From G965216905 sp965216905 (GTDB lineage Bacteria > Actinomycetota > Acidimicrobiia > Spongiisociales > ZC4RG35), in NCBI GenBank assembly GCA_965216905.1, contig OZ244213.1, positions 1,116,001 through 1,180,000 on the forward strand: a stretch of 64,000 nucleotides of DNA, in the 5' to 3' direction. The stretch's first letter is position 1, and each line of letters opens with the position of its first letter. Made by a program: the position numbers and the translations under genes. The notes beneath the pieces were generated by a model, which searched no databases, was not told where the DNA came from, and saw nothing but the letters and a program-made list of their open reading frames with translations. Shown one piece after another: positions 45,405 through 56,652 of the stretch.

Positions 45405-46151
45405 GTGACGCTCGACCAGCGCCAAGCGGAGCTGTGCGCCGAATCGCGATGGGACTTCGGCGACCTACGGGCCATGTACATCAACTGTACGTTGAAGCGC
45501 TCGCCAGAACGGTCGCACACCCAGGGACTCATGGACCTGTCCATCGAGCTCATGCGGCGCAATGGTGTCACCGTGGACACGCTGCGGGCGATCGACGAGC
45601 CCATCGCCTCGGGGGTCTGGCCGGATATGACCGAGCACGGATGGGACGAGGACGCCTGGCCGGCCATCTTCGAGCGGGTCATGGACGCCGACATCCTCGT
45701 CCTGGGCAGCCCCATCTGGCTCGGCCAGCAGTCGTCGGTGGCCACCACCGTCATCGAACGTCTCTACGGCGACTCGGGTCAACTCAACGACGCCGGCCAG
45801 TACGCCTACTACGGCCGGGTGGGAGGCTGCATCGTCACCGGCAACGAAGACGGCATCAAGCACGTCTCGATGGGCATCCTCTACTCCTTGCAGCACCTCG
45901 GGTTTGTGATCCCGCCCCAGGCCGACGCCGGATGGATCGGCGAGGCCGGTCCGGGACCCTCCTATCTGGACGAGGGTTCCGGCGGCCCGACCAACGACTT
46001 CACCAATCGCAACACGGCGTTCATGACCTGGAACCTGTTGCACATGGCAAGGATGATCAAGGACGCCGGGGGGATCCCCGCCCACGGCAACCAACGCTCC
46101 GAGTGGGACGCCGGCTGCCACTTCGACTTTCCCAACCCCGAGCACCGGTAG
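45405..46151 (+). CDS. Flavodoxin-fold NAD(P)H-dependent oxidoreductase
   Basis: A 248-residue protein. MYINCTLKRSPERSHTQGL is the phosphate-binding loop of NADPH-dependent FMN reductases, and GSPIWLGQQSS is the second flavin motif. GTG 45405 has GAGGAG about eight bases upstream. The substrate is unknown. Confidence 0.9.
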   Translation: MTLDQRQAELCAESRWDFGDLRAMYINCTLKRSPERSHTQGLMDLSIELMRRNGVTVDTLRAIDEPIASGVWPDMTEHGWDEDAWPAIFERVMDADILVLGSPIWLGQQSSVATTVIERLYGDSGQLNDAGQYAYYGRVGGCIVTGNEDGIKHVSMGILYSLQHLGFVIPPQADAGWIGEAGPGPSYLDEGSGGPTNDFTNRNTAFMTWNLLHMARMIKDAGGIPAHGNQRSEWDAGCHFDFPNPEHR

Positions 46152-46196
46152 GTCCGGGAGCGTACGGGTGAGGCCCGGCCCTCACGATGGAACCGA

Positions 46197-46715
46197 ATGG
46201 GGTCTCCGAGCGTCCTCAGAGCGATGATCGACGGCCAACGGAACGAAACCGTCCAGCTGAGACACGACGATTTCGAGTCGTTCTATCGGTCCCGCTGGCA
46301 GGAGGTCTACCGACCGTTGGCCGTGGTGCTCCGGGACCCGGAACTGGCCAAAGAGGCGACCGACGAGGCGATGGCCCGCGCCTTGAGCCGTTGGAGGACC
46401 GTTCGGCAAGCCCACAATCAGACCGGTTGGGCGTATCGGGTGGCCCACAACTGGGCGGTGGATCAGCTCCGCAAACGTCATCGCTGGCAGCGGCTCCGCA
46501 TCCCGTCGGAGCCGGCGTGGCAGCCGTCCGTACCCGATCCCGAGGTCTTCGCCGCCGTGTCTCGACTCCCCTACGACCAACGGGCGGTGGTCGTGCTGCG
46601 TCTGGTCGAGGACTGGTCCGAGCGTGAAGTGGCGGCGGCGCTCGGCATCGCCCCCGGCACCGTCAAGAGCCGTCTCAGTCGTGCGCTCGGGACCCTGCGG
46701 AAGGAACTGTCGTGA
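46197..46715 (+). CDS. ECF-type RNA polymerase sigma factor
   Basis: A 172-residue sigma-70 family protein with region 2 (DDFESFYRSRW, GWAYRVAHNWAVDQLRKR) and region 4 (LPYDQRAVVVLRLVEDWSEREVAAALGI). It resembles the SigE-like/SigM group. ATG 46197 is uncertain; ATG 46224 is also possible. The following membrane gene starts at a GTG overlapping its stop. Confidence 0.9.
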   Translation: MGSPSVLRAMIDGQRNETVQLRHDDFESFYRSRWQEVYRPLAVVLRDPELAKEATDEAMARALSRWRTVRQAHNQTGWAYRVAHNWAVDQLRKRHRWQRLRIPSEPAWQPSVPDPEVFAAVSRLPYDQRAVVVLRLVEDWSEREVAAALGIAPGTVKSRLSRALGTLRKELS

Positions 46716-47542
46716 CACCCTTGGAGGATCGAATCGTGCGTGAGATGAGCTATGAACGATCGGCGGTTCCCGCGGCCCGGCCGGCGACTCCGGTTCGCCG
46801 GCGCCGCCCGGTTCGCGCCTGGACGGCGGCGGTCGTGACGTTGGGCGTCGTCGTGACTTGGGGGCTGACCCGCCCACCTTCCGGACTCGTGGCATCCGGT
46901 CCGACCGCCGCGGTCGTGCTGCGAGGTGCGACCATGCCCGTCACCGGTGAGCTCCTCACGACGGTCGAGGGTCACGACGTGTTCGCGGCGATCCCGTCCG
47001 ATGCGCCGCTGCGGTTCGAGCCCTTCGACCTCCAGCCCGAACCTCGCCCGGTGGACCCGGACGGTCGGGCGATCGATGCGCTCCTCGAACGGTCGGTCAC
47101 CGGCCCGGTGGTCGCACTCCCGACGACCAGACAGACCCCGGCCCTGGTCTTCACCGTGCCGTCATTCGAGACGAACACCTTCCTGGACGACATCACGTCC
47201 CGTGTCTTCGATCGGTCGGTCATGTGCATCGCCGCCGGATCGGCATCCATCTGCAATCCGAGCGAGACCGAGCCCCCCTACCTCCTCACCCTCCAGATCG
47301 ATCCGGCGACCCTGGTGGTGGCGTGGATCGGCGTGCCGGCGGAGTCGGCCGTCATAACACTGACCGACGGGGACGGGCATCGTGAGTCGCACCGTCCGAT
47401 CGGATCTTCGGTGATGGCGGAGGTGAGCTTCTCTACCGGCCTGGTCGAGCTGGAGCTGGCCGCGCTCGACGGAGAAGGGCGCCTGCTCACCTCCGGGTCG
47501 GTCGTGGCAGGACGGGATGAGCGGATCGGGGCACCGGGCTAG
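46712..47542 (+). CDS. Single-pass membrane protein coupled to the ECF sigma factor
   Basis: A 276-residue protein with a short N-terminal cytosolic part (LEDRIVREMSYER), one hydrophobic helix (about 38-55) and a large outside domain. Its position and GTGA overlap are those of an anti-sigma factor or a sigma-controlled envelope protein. No zinc-finger HxxxCxxC motif is present, so it is not a ZAS-type anti-sigma. Confidence 0.75.
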   Translation: MTPLEDRIVREMSYERSAVPAARPATPVRRRRPVRAWTAAVVTLGVVVTWGLTRPPSGLVASGPTAAVVLRGATMPVTGELLTTVEGHDVFAAIPSDAPLRFEPFDLQPEPRPVDPDGRAIDALLERSVTGPVVALPTTRQTPALVFTVPSFETNTFLDDITSRVFDRSVMCIAAGSASICNPSETEPPYLLTLQIDPATLVVAWIGVPAESAVITLTDGDGHRESHRPIGSSVMAEVSFSTGLVELELAALDGEGRLLTSGSVVAGRDERIGAPG

Positions 47543-47634
47543 AGGCGGAACAGCTCCACCACGAAGATGCACGTCATCCAGCGGCCGACCCCGGCGGCGA
47601 ATCGCAGGAGCAGCGGACGGCGGCGAGTGGTCAT
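47539..47634 (-). CDS. Possible 31-residue small membrane peptide
   Basis: A short frame with a basic start (MTTRRRP) and a hydrophobic middle, preceded by GAGAGAG. It is convergent with the membrane protein coupled to the sigma factor. It may be chance. Confidence 0.2.
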   Translation of the reverse strand: MTTRRRPLLLRFAAGVGRWMTCIFVVELFRL

Positions 47635-47734
47635 GCTCTCTCATCGACGACACCGCGGTTCGTTCTTGAATCCGATCCAACCCACCTGCTCGCTCGACGT
47701 GTGTGTTCAGACGATCGGACCAAGGGGGTGAGCC

Positions 47735-48757
47735 ATGCGGCGTCTGTTCATGGTGTTGTGCGCGGTCGGACTGATGGGAAGTGGGGTACCGGGCTTCGCA
47801 GCTCCTGCTCCGGACACGCTGGAGGTGGCGGTCACGCGAGCGCCGGTCGACCCGATGGGCGACGTGGCGGGTGCGGCTACCGACCTCGTGGTGACCTTCC
47901 GAGACATCGATCCATCGGTTCCGGGGATCGGCCTGCTGACGGGCGGGACGGTGTCGATCTAGCTGCCGGAGGGCTTCTCCAACACCGGCAGCCTGCCGGT
48001 GGCAGCCACTGGAAGCGCTCCCGACTGCGCCCCACCGCTCGTCGACGGCTGCTCGACGGCGGTGTTCCTCCAGGGGTGGCCCCAGAGTCCCGTCCTCCCG
48101 TTCCCAGACGTGGTCTGGGATCCGGCCTCACGGACGGTGACGCTGGTGGCGGTGGCCGACTGGCTCCCGGCCGGACGCCAGGCGCCCGGCCCCAAGCAGG
48201 TCCATCTCCAGTTGTTCGGCTTCGAGAACCCGAAGCGCCCGGGAGCGTACGACCTCGCGGTGACGATTCGACCCGACCCGGCCGACGACCGAGTACTGCA
48301 TGGAACCGGACGAGCGATCATCTCGCCGCGCCCCAAGGCGAACGCCAATCCGAACAGCCTCGGCAACGGATCGCCCCCGCCACCCTTCCCGAACACCCTG
48401 TTCCAGGAGGTCACCCCCGGTGACGATTCTCTGACGATGACGACCTACCTCTGGGACCGCGATGCCAAGGCGATCGTCGGTGCAGACTTTGTGGCAGGGT
48501 CTGCCACAGTCCGACCCATCGAGGCGATGGACGGCCGGCCGATCGGCTGGGTGCGAGTGAGGGCGCCACGGGGAGCCGAGAACTGGAACCTGCGCTCCGG
48601 TGGCCCGTCGTCGGCGGTCCCGGCGATCATCACCGGCATCGAGACCGGCCGGCTGAACGCCGTTCTGACCACCGACCCGGCTGTGACCGGAACCTACGTC
48701 GTCGAGATCTCCCTCCACGGCGGGAACACCCTCCGTCACGAGATCGTCGCCGGCTGA
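47735..48757 (+). pseudogene. Secreted protein gene interrupted by an in-frame TAG
   Basis: The frame encodes a signal peptide (MRRLFMVLCAVGLMGS...AAPAP) and a beta-rich exported protein of about 340 residues. A TAG at 47960-47962 breaks it after residue 75, yet the same frame continues with clear protein-like sequence (LPEGFSNTG and onward) to 48757. One base change would restore it. It is either a young pseudogene, a sequence error, or a case of stop readthrough. No enzyme motif is seen. Confidence 0.75.
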
Positions 48758-48760
48758 ACA

Positions 48761-49291
48761 TCATGTGCCAGGTCGTATTGCGGTGCGGATCGAGGCTCGG
48801 AGGTCCTTCATGAGTAGGTACAGGTGTTGGGCATTGCCGGCGAGGGGCGTGAAGCCGAAGCGCTGGTAGAAGCCGGCGGCAGTGTCGTCTTTGGCGTGGA
48901 CGACGACGGCTCGCCCTCCGATCTCGTCGGCTGCTGCGGCGCAGCGGCCGAGGGCGTTGCGGAGCAGCGCGGCACCGAGCCCGGTGCCGTGTTCGGTGTG
49001 GTCGAGGCCGAGTCGGGCCAGCAGGATGACGGGGATGGGCCCGTGGTGGGGCAGTCCTCCCTTGAGCCGTTGCGCCGCCTGGTCGGGTTCGATGACGTGG
49101 GGAGCGAGGGTGTAGAACCCAACCACTCGTGGTCCTCGCTCGAGGATGTAGGAGACGGAGGCGCCGGCGCGCTGATCCGACCAGGCGAACCGGACCAGCC
49201 ATTCGTTGAGAACGTGCACGCCGCAATCGAAGCGATCGAGGTCGTCGTCTGCTACGAGTCGCCGCACCGCCCGCAGCGCCGGTTGGTTCAC
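48761..49291 (-). CDS. GNAT acetyltransferase toxin (TacT-like)
   Basis: A 176-residue GNAT enzyme with the acetyl-CoA loop region TEHGTGLGAALLRNAL and FYQRFGF near the end. Together with a DUF1778 antitoxin it matches toxins that acetylate aminoacyl-tRNA and stop translation. Its start overlaps the antitoxin stop by four bases (ATGA), the usual coupling for this type II system. Confidence 0.92.
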   Translation of the reverse strand: MNQPALRAVRRLVADDDLDRFDCGVHVLNEWLVRFAWSDQRAGASVSYILERGPRVVGFYTLAPHVIEPDQAAQRLKGGLPHHGPIPVILLARLGLDHTEHGTGLGAALLRNALGRCAAAADEIGGRAVVVHAKDDTAAGFYQRFGFTPLAGNAQHLYLLMKDLRASIRTAIRPGT

Positions 49292-49566
49292 GACGCCGGG
49301 ATCAGGTCCGGCCGTGAGAACAGGTCGACGAGCTCGGGCACCGCAGTGGGAGCGGCGTCGAGGGCGTCAACGAAGCGGGCGAACTCCTCTGCGGGAAGCG
49401 TGATCCGCTGGTGCTCGGCGATCACGGACTCGGCTCGCCGCACGGCACTCTCCTCTACAAACGCAGTCTTCGAGGTGCCCAACAACGTGGCGGCTTCTTT
49501 CACCAAAGCGTCACTGGAAGCCTTGACCCGGAAGTTCCATCGGTTGTCACGTGGTGCAGCCGTCAT
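49288..49566 (-). CDS. DUF1778 antitoxin (TacA-like)
   Basis: A 92-residue ribbon-helix-helix protein: RWNFRVKASSDALVKEAATLLG is the DNA-binding strand and helix, and TAFVEESAVRRAE is typical of DUF1778. The C-terminal tail should wrap the GNAT toxin. It is the first gene of the pair and likely represses the operon together with the toxin. Confidence 0.92.
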   Translation of the reverse strand: MTAAPRDNRWNFRVKASSDALVKEAATLLGTSKTAFVEESAVRRAESVIAEHQRITLPAEEFARFVDALDAAPTAVPELVDLFSRPDLIPAS

Positions 49567-49620
49567 CGCCCACCCGACTTCGCTGATGTACGCACATCGT
49601 ACAGACGGTACCGGGAGCGA

Positions 49621-49872
49621 TCAAGCCCCCGAGGCCAAGGGCTCTCCACTGGGAGGTTGACAGATTGGGTTGAGTGGTGACGCTGGCGGAAGGTTGGATG
49701 TGTTGACGAACCAGAGTCCCACCAGATCAGCCGCAGGGTCGCCCGCATTCGACAGGTCCGTCCCATCGCATTTCGGTGGAATGCGTCGGTTCAGGAAGCA
49801 CGACTGGACGACCAGTCCGAGTACGACCACAAACCACCATTGAGAGCGCACGCCACCGCCCACGCGGCTCAT
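49621..49872 (-). CDS. Possible small lipoprotein
   Basis: An 83-residue frame with a hydrophobic N-terminal helix (WWFVVVLGLVVQSC) ending at Cys, as in a lipoprotein. The rest has no known motif. GAGG lies very close to ATG 49872. It sits between the antitoxin gene and clpB, all on the same strand. Confidence 0.4.
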   Translation of the reverse strand: MSRVGGGVRSQWWFVVVLGLVVQSCFLNRRIPPKCDGTDLSNAGDPAADLVGLWFVNTSNLPPASPLNPICQPPSGEPLASGA

Positions 49873-49963
49873 GCCTCACGTTCGGTCCCTCCACGGCTGG
49901 GACACCCATCAAGAATCGAGCGGATCTTCCGGCTGGCTACCCCCGCCCAGTCCCGGACCGGGC

Positions 49964-52531
<2,568 letters not shown>

Positions 52532-52557
52532 GGCGTGAAGTCTCTTCTATAGGAAAA

Positions 52558-52578
52558 CCTGAGTTCGATATTATCAAG
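52558..52578 (-). promoter_or_regulatory. HAIR-like HspR operator of clpB
   Basis: On the minus strand the sequence reads CTTGATA, seven bases, ACTCAGG, close to the HspR consensus CTTGAGT-N7-ACTCAAG. It lies between the stop of the endonuclease IV gene and clpB. A TATAGA follows as a possible -10. Heat-shock regulation by HspR is inferred. Confidence 0.65.
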
Positions 52579-52592
52579 TTCGGCAGCGACGC

Positions 52593-53390
52593 TCATATTC
52601 CTGATTCCACCAGAAAGCGGAGGATTTCCACGTCCTGGCGACGGCGCTCGACATCACCGGGAGTCTCGAGAATCATCACCTCCGACCGCGCCGCCTCCAG
52701 CATGGCGGCCATCCGCGCCAACCCCATCTGCCCGGCGCCCAGGTTGGTGTGACGATCGCGTCCGGCCCCGGCCTCCACCGCCGAGTCGTTCACGTGGACC
52801 ACGTCCACGCCACCCGTCACCTCACGGAAGCGCTCCACCCACCCGCCCGGATCTGCGGCGGCGGCCGGATCGCCGGCGAATGCGTGCGCAGTGTCGAGAC
52901 ACGCTCCGATCGGAACCGTGCCAACCCGTTCCCGGAGGTGGGCAAACAATCGGGCGAGATCGTCCAGGTACCGCCCAGCCGACGCCTGGCCCGAGGCGGT
53001 GTTCTCGATGAGAAGTGGAACGGATCCGGTGAGCCGGGCGTGGACTTCCCCCCACCGACTCACGGCTTCGTCGACCGATCCGCCGGGGCCGGCCTGGCCG
53101 GCGTGGACCACCACCCCTCCGGCGCCGACCGAGGTGGCGGCATCGAGCGTCGCCTGCAGCAGGATCGTGGTCCGCCTCCGCACCTCCGGGTCGGCGCTGG
53201 CCGGGTTGCACAGATACGGAGCGTGGACGGTGGCTACCCGGCCGCCCGCCGCCAGCACGGCTGCGTCACCGCGGACCTTGGGAGGTTTCCACATCCGGGG
53301 CGACGACAGGTGCAGCTGCACGACCTCGAGGCCCTGCCGGTCGGCGTGCTCGAGTGGTCGGGCTGCCGGAACGTGAGCACCGAGCCGCAC
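52593..53390 (-). CDS. nfo: Endonuclease IV (AP endonuclease)
   Basis: A 265-residue TIM-barrel zinc nuclease. LGAHV, LIENTASG, CLDTAHAF, VHVNDSA, RHTNLG and MILETPG supply the zinc ligands in family order. GTG 53390 is the first start giving the LGAH N-terminus; its ribosome site is weak. It should cut DNA at abasic sites, which the UDGs in this window would create. Confidence 0.92.
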   Translation of the reverse strand: MRLGAHVPAARPLEHADRQGLEVVQLHLSSPRMWKPPKVRGDAAVLAAGGRVATVHAPYLCNPASADPEVRRRTTILLQATLDAATSVGAGGVVVHAGQAGPGGSVDEAVSRWGEVHARLTGSVPLLIENTASGQASAGRYLDDLARLFAHLRERVGTVPIGACLDTAHAFAGDPAAAADPGGWVERFREVTGGVDVVHVNDSAVEAGAGRDRHTNLGAGQMGLARMAAMLEAARSEVMILETPGDVERRRQDVEILRFLVESGI

Positions 53391-53404
53391 GGAGAACGCA
53401 ACGC

Positions 53405-53824
53405 TCAGGGGATACGGCTGATGCGGCGGTTGAGGGCGTCGAGGATGGCCTTGGCAGTGGCCGACGACGGATCGCCTTCGCGAATGAGGGCGGAGCCGAT
53501 GAGGTAATCCCCCCACCCCGCCTCTCTCACCTGGACGAGCGCGATCTTGACCGGCCCGAGCTCGTTGGTCCCCACCGCAGTCAGGTCATACCGGGAGTCG
53601 CCGCCGGTCAGCGCCTCGACAGCACGCAGTGTGGCTTCTCCCACCAGCCGTGCCCGCTGGGTCGTCTCCGCCGAGCCTTCGGCGGATCCCGAGTACACGC
53701 CATCCGACCAGCCGAGCGACACGGTGACATTGACGCGGCTGCCTTCGAGCCGTTGGTCGATGGTGGCCAGGAATGGGCGATCCTCGAACATCACGGGCGA
53801 GGTTAGACGGGCATCCACCGCCAT
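53405..53824 (-). CDS. Hypothetical small alpha/beta protein
   Basis: A 139-residue protein with alternating strands and helices (VNVTVSLGWSDGVYSG, LVGEATLRAVEAL). It resembles small regulatory domains seen in actinobacterial proteins, but I cannot name it. Starts at ATG 53824, ATG 53791 or TTG 53854 are possible. It is 14 bases upstream of the endonuclease IV gene and probably co-transcribed. Confidence 0.65.
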   Translation of the reverse strand: MAVDARLTSPVMFEDRPFLATIDQRLEGSRVNVTVSLGWSDGVYSGSAEGSAETTQRARLVGEATLRAVEALTGGDSRYDLTAVGTNELGPVKIALVQVREAGWGDYLIGSALIREGDPSSATAKAILDALNRRISRIP

Positions 53825-53884
53825 CGGCATCCGATTGCTATCTTCGCCCGGCAAAGTCCGAGGAGACCCAAAACAGGAGGGATC

Positions 53885-54259
53885 ATGATCAAAGAGTTCA
53901 AGGACTTCATCAATCGCGGCAATCTCGTCGACCTGGCGGTGGCGTTCGTGATGGGCGTCGCCTTCGCGTCGGTGGTCTCGGCGTTCACCGAGCGGATCGT
54001 CAACCCGCTGCTGGGGAAGATCTTCTCCCTCGACGGGCTCGGCAACCTGGGGACGTTCACCGAGACGATCGCCGACGACGGCTTCCCGGTCGGATCGGTC
54101 GGCGTGTTCCTCGGCGCAGTCATCAACTTCCTGATCGTGGCGTTCGTGATGTACCTCGTCGTCAAGGCCTACAACGCCATGCAGGAGGAGGCGGAGGAGG
54201 ACGACGGCCCCTCAGAGATCGAACTGCTCACGGAAATCCGCGACAACCTCTCGCGCTGA
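53885..54259 (+). CDS. mscL: Large-conductance mechanosensitive channel
   Basis: A 124-residue MscL. The N-terminal FKDFINRGNLVDLAVAFVMG is the pore helix, and a second helix (VGVFLGAVINFLIVAFVMY) follows a short periplasmic loop. It opens under membrane tension to release solutes. AGGAGG precedes the ATG. A strong hairpin follows the stop. Confidence 0.97.
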   Translation: MIKEFKDFINRGNLVDLAVAFVMGVAFASVVSAFTERIVNPLLGKIFSLDGLGNLGTFTETIADDGFPVGSVGVFLGAVINFLIVAFVMYLVVKAYNAMQEEAEEDDGPSEIELLTEIRDNLSR

Positions 54260-54268
54260 TCCGAACAC

Positions 54269-54305
54269 CGTACGGATCGCCCACCTCGGGTGGGCGATCC
54301 GTACG
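54269..54305. terminator. 17-bp perfect hairpin after mscL
   Basis: CGTACGGATCGCCCACC and its exact complement flank a three-base loop, starting nine bases after the mscL stop; TTCCCC follows. Confidence 0.85.
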
Positions 54306-54375
54306 TTCCCCGGCGCCCATGTGACCGACCAACCCGAGTAGCGTTCCGCGCTCGACGTGCGACGAGGGGTCGGGC

Positions 54376-54846
54376 ATGGAGCCAACAACCCGGCACAATC
54401 GGCGACTCACCACCTGGGCGATGCTCATCGCCGGACTCGCCATCATCGCCAACGTGGCGGCGACCGTGCTGGTGGGCGAATCGGGACGGCCGCTGCGGGT
54501 CTCCGCCGGTGACCATCTGCTCGACCTCGCCGCCGAGCGCCCGTCGGTAATCGACCGCTATGGGCTGGTTCTTCGGCTCCGGCAGTCCGGGGTCACACAG
54601 CTGGCACTGGACCAGCCGCTGGTGCCGGCCGAGACCTTGGACGGTCTCGCCGACATCACGCTCGAGATCCGACCGGTGTCGATCGATCCCGAACTGCTCG
54701 CCAATGCGGCCGAGTACCCGGGGTTTCGAGGCGTGCTCGAGGCCGACGGCACGCTGCTGCCATATGTGATCGTGGCGGTCGGCGACCCGGTCAGGGCCGG
54801 GACGGTGGTCGACGGTCGGCTGGTGATCGCCCCGGAGGGCGGATGA
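54376..54846 (+). CDS. Hypothetical single-pass membrane protein
   Basis: A 156-residue protein with one hydrophobic helix (about 13-33) and a soluble outside domain. GAGGGG precedes the ATG. It overlaps the next membrane protein gene by ATGA. Unknown function; it could be a partner of that multi-pass protein. Confidence 0.7.
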   Translation: MEPTTRHNRRLTTWAMLIAGLAIIANVAATVLVGESGRPLRVSAGDHLLDLAAERPSVIDRYGLVLRLRQSGVTQLALDQPLVPAETLDGLADITLEIRPVSIDPELLANAAEYPGFRGVLEADGTLLPYVIVAVGDPVRAGTVVDGRLVIAPEGG

Positions 54847-56270
54847 TCGTCGACGCCGTCGTCATCTCCGTCATGGTCCTCGTCGGAATCCCCTTCGTGG
54901 ACCATCCGGATATCGACCCCTGGTACCGGGCGGCGGCCGCCCCACTGGTCGGCGCCGCCGTCTTCGTACTCGTCGGTACGGCCTCCCTCGCCGCATTCGG
55001 GATCGTGAGCCCGTGGGCGGTCCTTGGCGTCTCCGCGATGGGGTCGGCCGCCGTTGCGAGCCGCCGCCGAGACCGTGGCGTTGCGCCCCGACGGTGGATG
55101 CTCTGGTCGGTGGTCTGGGTTCTGGCAGCCGTCCTCCTGGCGAACTGGCTCCCGCTGACGAGATTGACGGCCGACTCGATCCGGTATCTCATCAACGCCG
55201 ACCTGTTCGGGGAGTCCGGCGGGCTCGCCGTGATGGTCGAAGCCGATCTCCTGAAGCGGCTCAGCGCCACGTCCCTGCTCCACACCTTGAGCGGCGGAGC
55301 CGCGGGGTCGTACTCGGCCGGCGTCGGGCCGGTCGTCGGCGCCGGCGGGTGGATACTCCTGGCGCGGCTGGTTTGGAAGGCGATCGACGCATCGGTCCCC
55401 ACCAGGCTGTCCGTCGTCGCGCTGGTCATGACGTTCGTGGCCACGGCCAATCGACCGCTGTACGGCCTGTTCTACATCAACAGTCACGGTCTGATGGCCT
55501 CGGCGCTGCTGGCGGCGGTCCTGGCCGTCTGGCACATCGGCGCCGGACGCTCCGGCTGGTGGCCGGTGCTGGCGATCTGCGCCGGAGTACTGCCGCTGGC
55601 GCGGCCCGAGGGCGGCATCACTGCGGCGCTCGTCTTCCTGGCGGCCGCCATCGCCGGGAACCGCCGGGACCTCCGGCCGTTGTTGCTTGCCTCGCTCGTT
55701 CCCGCGGTGGCTTCCATCGCCTGGTTCGGTGTGGTGGTGGCGACCCATCACGGCTCGTACACCGCCACCGAGGCGCCCTTCATGCTGGTGGCCGGCTGTG
55801 GATCGGCCCTCCTCATGGTGATGCTGTGGGTGCTTCCCGCGATGCACCTCCGGTTACGGACCATCGCAGTGGCCGGGATGGTCCTTGCCATCGTCGCCGG
55901 ACTGGCAACTGGCCTGGACGTGCTCGGCCCCAGCGCCGCAGCAACCTTCCAGAACCTGGTGCTCGGCAAAGGAGCGTGGGGAGCGACCTGGCCGGCGGTG
56001 CTCCTGCTGCTGGGGCTGACCGGGATGAGCCTGCGGCGAGCCGCCGGAGGTGTGGGTGGCCAGGCGGCCTGGTTCTGGTTCCTCGGAGGGTTCACCGTCA
56101 TGTACTGGCTGCTGCCCGTACTTCGCAACGGGCCCTACCGGGTCGGGTCCGGCGACAGCGGCAATCGGATCCTGGCTCACGGCTTCCTGGTCGCCATCGC
56201 CGCGGTGGTCGTGGGACTCACCGGCAAAGCCGTCGATCGTCGAGCGCCGGCGACTGTATTGCCCCGTTGA
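54843..56270 (+). CDS. Multi-pass membrane protein (possible glycosyltransferase-like)
   Basis: A 475-residue protein with about 11 hydrophobic helices. Short loops contain acidic and Arg residues (for example ADSIRYLINADLFGESGG), somewhat like GT-C or PMT-type envelope enzymes, but no firm DxD or other motif fixes the family. It is translationally coupled to the preceding single-pass protein. Confidence 0.75.
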   Translation: MIVDAVVISVMVLVGIPFVDHPDIDPWYRAAAAPLVGAAVFVLVGTASLAAFGIVSPWAVLGVSAMGSAAVASRRRDRGVAPRRWMLWSVVWVLAAVLLANWLPLTRLTADSIRYLINADLFGESGGLAVMVEADLLKRLSATSLLHTLSGGAAGSYSAGVGPVVGAGGWILLARLVWKAIDASVPTRLSVVALVMTFVATANRPLYGLFYINSHGLMASALLAAVLAVWHIGAGRSGWWPVLAICAGVLPLARPEGGITAALVFLAAAIAGNRRDLRPLLLASLVPAVASIAWFGVVVATHHGSYTATEAPFMLVAGCGSALLMVMLWVLPAMHLRLRTIAVAGMVLAIVAGLATGLDVLGPSAAATFQNLVLGKGAWGATWPAVLLLLGLTGMSLRRAAGGVGGQAAWFWFLGGFTVMYWLLPVLRNGPYRVGSGDSGNRILAHGFLVAIAAVVVGLTGKAVDRRAPATVLPR

Positions 56271-56294
56271 CTACTTTGCGTGCATCGCTAGTAT
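56267..56294 (+). promoter_or_regulatory. Sigma-70 promoter giving a near-leaderless PadR mRNA
   Basis: TTGACT (56267-56272) and TAGTAT (56289-56294) are spaced 16 bases. A start of transcription about seven bases on would fall at the ATG at 56302, implying leaderless translation. Confidence 0.65.
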
Positions 56295-56301
56295 GTGCCG
56301 C

Positions 56302-56652
56302 ATGGTAGTGAGCAACGGCTCAGACCGAAGCGCTCAGTTGCTGAGAGGAGTGCTGGACATGTGCCTGCTGGCCGTGATCGAAGAGGAGCCCAGCTACGGG
56401 TATGAGATGGTGCGCAAGCTGGGCGAGCGCGGGCTCGACCTGGTCAGCGACGGAGCGATCTATCCGGTGCTGAGCCGGCTGCAGAAGCACGGCTTGGTCG
56501 AGACCTATCTGGTCGAGTCGACCGGCGGTCCGGCCCGCAAGTACTACCGAACGACCTCCGAGGGAAGCCGCATTCTGGCCGACTGGGAGGCGGAATGGCA
56601 CGAGCTCGCCGCCGGCGTCTCGACGGTTCTGAGAGGAGCGCACGGTGACTGA
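56302..56652 (+). CDS. PadR-family transcriptional regulator
   Basis: A 116-residue winged-helix regulator. LRGVLDMCLLAVIEEEPSYGYEM and DGAIYPVLSRLQKHGLV are the PadR signature. ATG 56302 is chosen because the likely transcription start falls there; ATG 56293 overlaps the -10. The next gene overlaps its end by eight bases, and PadR probably represses this operon. Confidence 0.95.
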   Translation: MVVSNGSDRSAQLLRGVLDMCLLAVIEEEPSYGYEMVRKLGERGLDLVSDGAIYPVLSRLQKHGLVETYLVESTGGPARKYYRTTSEGSRILADWEAEWHELAAGVSTVLRGAHGD

